DNA of 6,755 nucleotides from an uncultured Clostridia bacterium. GTDB lineage: Bacteria; Bacillota; Clostridia; Oscillospirales; CAG-272. The notes under the pieces were generated by a model, which was not told the origin of the DNA, did no database searches, and was given only the letters and a program-made list of their open reading frames with translations. The DNA is taken from NCBI GenBank assembly GCA_937894775.1, contig CALAXC010000255.1, positions 1-6,755 on the forward strand. The letters are read 5' to 3'. This document shows, in pieces, positions 5,300 through 6,755 of this stretch (within the stretch, counting starts at the first letter, position 1; each line of letters opens with the position of its first letter). Position numbers and translations under genes: made by a program.

Positions 5300-5953
5300 A
5301 TGAACAATTTGACGATACGTTTAGAAACAGAAAAAGATTACAGAGCAGTAGAAGAGCTTACTCGCGAGGCGTTTTGGAACGTCTATAAACCGGGCGCGGA
5401 CGAACATTATTTCGTCCACATGATGCGTAATCATCCCGACTTCATCCCCGAGCTTGCATTCGTGCTTGAGCTTGACGGTAAGATTGTCGGCAATATCATG
5501 TACACCAAAGCATGGCTTGAGGACGAGAACGGAGAGCGAAAGGAGATACTTTCCTTCGGGCCGCTTTGCGTTGCTCCCGAATATCAAAGGCAGAAGCTCG
5601 GCAAGATGTTGATCGAGCATTCCTTTGAGGTAGCACGCAAGATGGGCTACGATGTAAACATCAATTTCGGCAATCCGGGCAACTATGTCAGCCGTGGTTT
5701 CGTGAGCTGCAAAAAGAAGAACGTCAGCTTTGTTGTAGACGGCAATTTCCCTACGGCACTTCTCGTTTGCGAGCTTGTGCCGAACGCGCTTGACGGCAGA
5801 AAGTGGATGTACATTCCATCTACCGCCGCCGACTGCTGTGAGGACATCTCTGCGGTCGAAGCATTCGACGCAACTTTTCCACATAAAGAAAAGAAGTGGA
5901 TGCCGAGCCAAGAGGAATTCTATATCTATAGTCATTCTTCGGTAGTCAGATAA
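5300..5953 (+). CDS. GNAT-family N-acetyltransferase (YhbS-like)
   Basis: The 217-residue protein belongs to the GNAT superfamily, which transfers an acetyl group from acetyl-CoA to an amine of a small molecule or protein in the cytoplasm. Evidence: an N-terminal IRLETEKDYRAVEEL strand-helix opening (residues 6-20), FVLELDGKIVGNIMY (54-68), then the acetyl-CoA-binding segment FGPLCVAPEYQRQKLGKML (86-104) with the Q/R-x-x-G pyrophosphate loop. GNPGNYVSRGF (124-134) matches the late YxxxGF element. The C-terminal 75 residues extend beyond the minimal fold, as in YhbS-type (COG3153) members. The final glycine/alanine of the acetyl-CoA loop is replaced by methionine, a tolerated variant. The start is fixed by AAAGGA seven bases upstream. 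It is monocistronic with its own promoter, long leader and terminator. The acceptor substrate is unknown; a resistance function would be speculation. Confidence 0.87.
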   Translation: MNNLTIRLETEKDYRAVEELTREAFWNVYKPGADEHYFVHMMRNHPDFIPELAFVLELDGKIVGNIMYTKAWLEDENGERKEILSFGPLCVAPEYQRQKLGKMLIEHSFEVARKMGYDVNINFGNPGNYVSRGFVSCKKKNVSFVVDGNFPTALLVCELVPNALDGRKWMYIPSTAADCCEDISAVEAFDATFPHKEKKWMPSQEEFYIYSHSSVVR

Positions 5954-5957
5954 ACGT

Positions 5958-6008
5958 AAAAACGCCGCTGAGGTTTCGTGAGATTCCTCGGCGGTTGTTT
6001 TTCTTTGT
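5958..6008 (+). terminator. Rho-independent terminator of the acetyltransferase gene
   Basis: CCGCTGAGG (5965-5973) pairs with CCTCGGCGG (5986-5994), including one G-U, around a 12-base loop, and is followed by TTGTTTTTCTTTGTTT. It begins a few bases after the stop codon. An A-run precedes the stem, so it could act in both directions. Confidence 0.82.
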
Positions 6009-6029
6009 TTAATGCAGTTTAAAATTTGA

Positions 6030-6060
6030 GGGCTGGCAGATATCATTCTGCCAGCCCTTT
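6030..6060. terminator. Perfect hairpin in the convergent gap, likely bidirectional terminator
   Basis: GGGCTGGCAGA (6030-6040) pairs perfectly with TCTGCCAGCCC (6047-6057) around TATCAT. A short T-run follows on the plus strand, and on the minus strand the tail reads TCAAATTTT. It can back up the acetyltransferase terminator or end the minus-strand gene at 6138. Confidence 0.7.
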
Positions 6061-6083
6061 GTACTTTGTGATTTTTATTTATT

Positions 6084-6100
6084 AAAACAACCGTGGTTGC
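6084..6100 (-). terminator. Weak hairpin downstream of the last gene
   Basis: On the minus strand GCAAC-CACG-GTTGT forms a 5-pair stem followed by TTTAATAAAT, about 40 bases after the stop codon at 6138. It is short and could be incidental. It is the nearest terminator-like structure to that gene. Confidence 0.3.
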
Positions 6101-6137
6101 CACAATTATCATAATAAAATATATGCCACTTTTTTAT

Positions 6138-6755
6138 TTACATTTCCCAGCTTCCAAGCCAATTTGAGAACTCCATATAGATCTGTTGCATTTCATCCAT
6201 AAGCTCTTCGCCTTTATCTAATGTGAATATCCAATCCTCTTTGCCAAACTTTTCTACGTATTTGTATTCAGAAGTATAGTTTTTGTTTTCAAGCTCCAAG
6301 AGAGCCTTGCTTGCAAGGGCTTCCGCCTTGCGCACGTTGGCAACAAGATCCGCAAATGCAGTTTTATCTACAGCCTCAATCTCGGCTACAATAGAGTCAA
6401 AGTAGCCCTCCTTATAGCCATAGTTGTACTGCGCGCCGTCTTTATAGATAAAGCGTTCTGCATCGCTTGCATAGAGATAATAGCCGGGAACGGTTTCACC
6501 GTTTTCATTTGTATAGCTATTAACAAAGTAAGTATTCCATGCACACAGGAAATTGATGTAATCATACATTTTATAGATGTCATTTACTACATCGGTATTT
6601 GCAATCTTCTGCCAAAGTGCCATATCCTCTGAAAGATCCTCTGCTTTTATGATGGTGTAGGTCGCATCTACAATCTTGCAGCAGAATTCATATCCGTACA
6701 TATCAGTAAACGGCTCATCCTCGCTTTTAGACACCTCAAGAGTTCCCACTACTTG
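6138..6755 (-). CDS. Unrecognised protein, C-terminal part (start beyond window edge)
   Basis: The frame is open from the right edge to TAA at 6138-6140, giving 205 residues. A GTG at 6749 is the first possible start inside the window, but the frame continues past it and no ribosome binding site can be judged, so the gene is treated as truncated by the window. The sequence is acidic and rich in Tyr, Trp and Phe. Examples are YKMYDYINFLCAWNTYFVNS and PGYYLYASDAERFIYKDG in the middle, with a helical, Glu/Ala/Leu-rich stretch from FDSIVAEIEAVDKTAFADLV to KALLELENK. It ends in MEFSNWLGSWEM. No membrane segment or known catalytic motif is visible in this part. Such composition is common in secreted or lipid-anchored proteins of gut Clostridia, but without the N-terminus this is only a guess. 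Confidence 0.7.
   Translation of the reverse strand, partial: QVVGTLEVSKSEDEPFTDMYGYEFCCKIVDATYTIIKAEDLSEDMALWQKIANTDVVNDIYKMYDYINFLCAWNTYFVNSYTNENGETVPGYYLYASDAERFIYKDGAQYNYGYKEGYFDSIVAEIEAVDKTAFADLVANVRKAEALASKALLELENKNYTSEYKYVEKFGKEDWIFTLDKGEELMDEMQQIYMEFSNWLGSWEM

Noticed and set aside
5182..5388. GTG-started frame overlapping the start of the acetyltransferase
   Set aside because: There is no properly spaced ribosome binding site, and it runs out of frame through a well-supported gene.
5321..6112. Minus-strand open frame of 263 codons
   Set aside because: It is antisense to the acetyltransferase and would have to cross two terminator hairpins. It has no recognisable motifs and no support for its start.

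Overview
The window looks like chromosomal DNA of an anaerobic Firmicute, most likely an uncultured gut-type Clostridium relative. This is inferred from strong AAAGGAG-type ribosome binding sites, TTGAAx/TATAAT sigma-A promoters (several with an extended -10), many Rho-independent hairpins, a PocR-domain AraC regulator, and a COG2407-type sugar isomerase paired with an FGGY kinase. No tRNA, rRNA, CRISPR array, transposase or phage gene was seen.

Left part (1-3609): a sugar-catabolism module. A minus-strand operon encodes an FGGY sugar kinase (1228-2676), followed after one base by an L-fucose/arabinose-isomerase-like protein that runs off the left edge (1-1226). Divergent from it, across 96 bases, is a regulator with a PocR-type sensory domain and an AraC HTH (2773-3609). 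The likely logic is that the regulator senses a small metabolite and activates the operon. The isomerase would convert an aldose to a ketose and the kinase would phosphorylate that ketose. The sugar cannot be read from the sequence. The operon promoter has a perfect -10 but no recognisable -35, and an inverted repeat sits centred about 45 bases upstream of the expected start site.

Middle (3610-5033): two minus-strand single genes, an XRE-type regulator with an unrecognised C-terminal region (3750-4322) and a YbgC/FadM-like hotdog acyl-CoA thioesterase (4599-5033). Each is followed by a related 36-base palindromic repeat and then by a terminator hairpin.

Right part (5034-6755): back-to-back divergent promoters serve the thioesterase and a plus-strand GNAT acetyltransferase (5300-5953). 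The acetyltransferase mRNA has a roughly 150-nt leader with a UUCG-capped hairpin near its 5' end, a possible 11-codon peptide ORF, and a stable stem-loop starting directly after that ORF's stop codon. This looks like a possible attenuation device. Terminators fill the convergent gap (5954-6137). The last gene (6138-6755, minus) is the C-terminal part of a protein I do not recognise.

Most genes are familiar families. The parts worth a second look are the regulatory DNA around the kinase/regulator pair, the acetyltransferase leader, and the paired palindromic repeats. I see no clear evidence of a wholly new multi-gene system.
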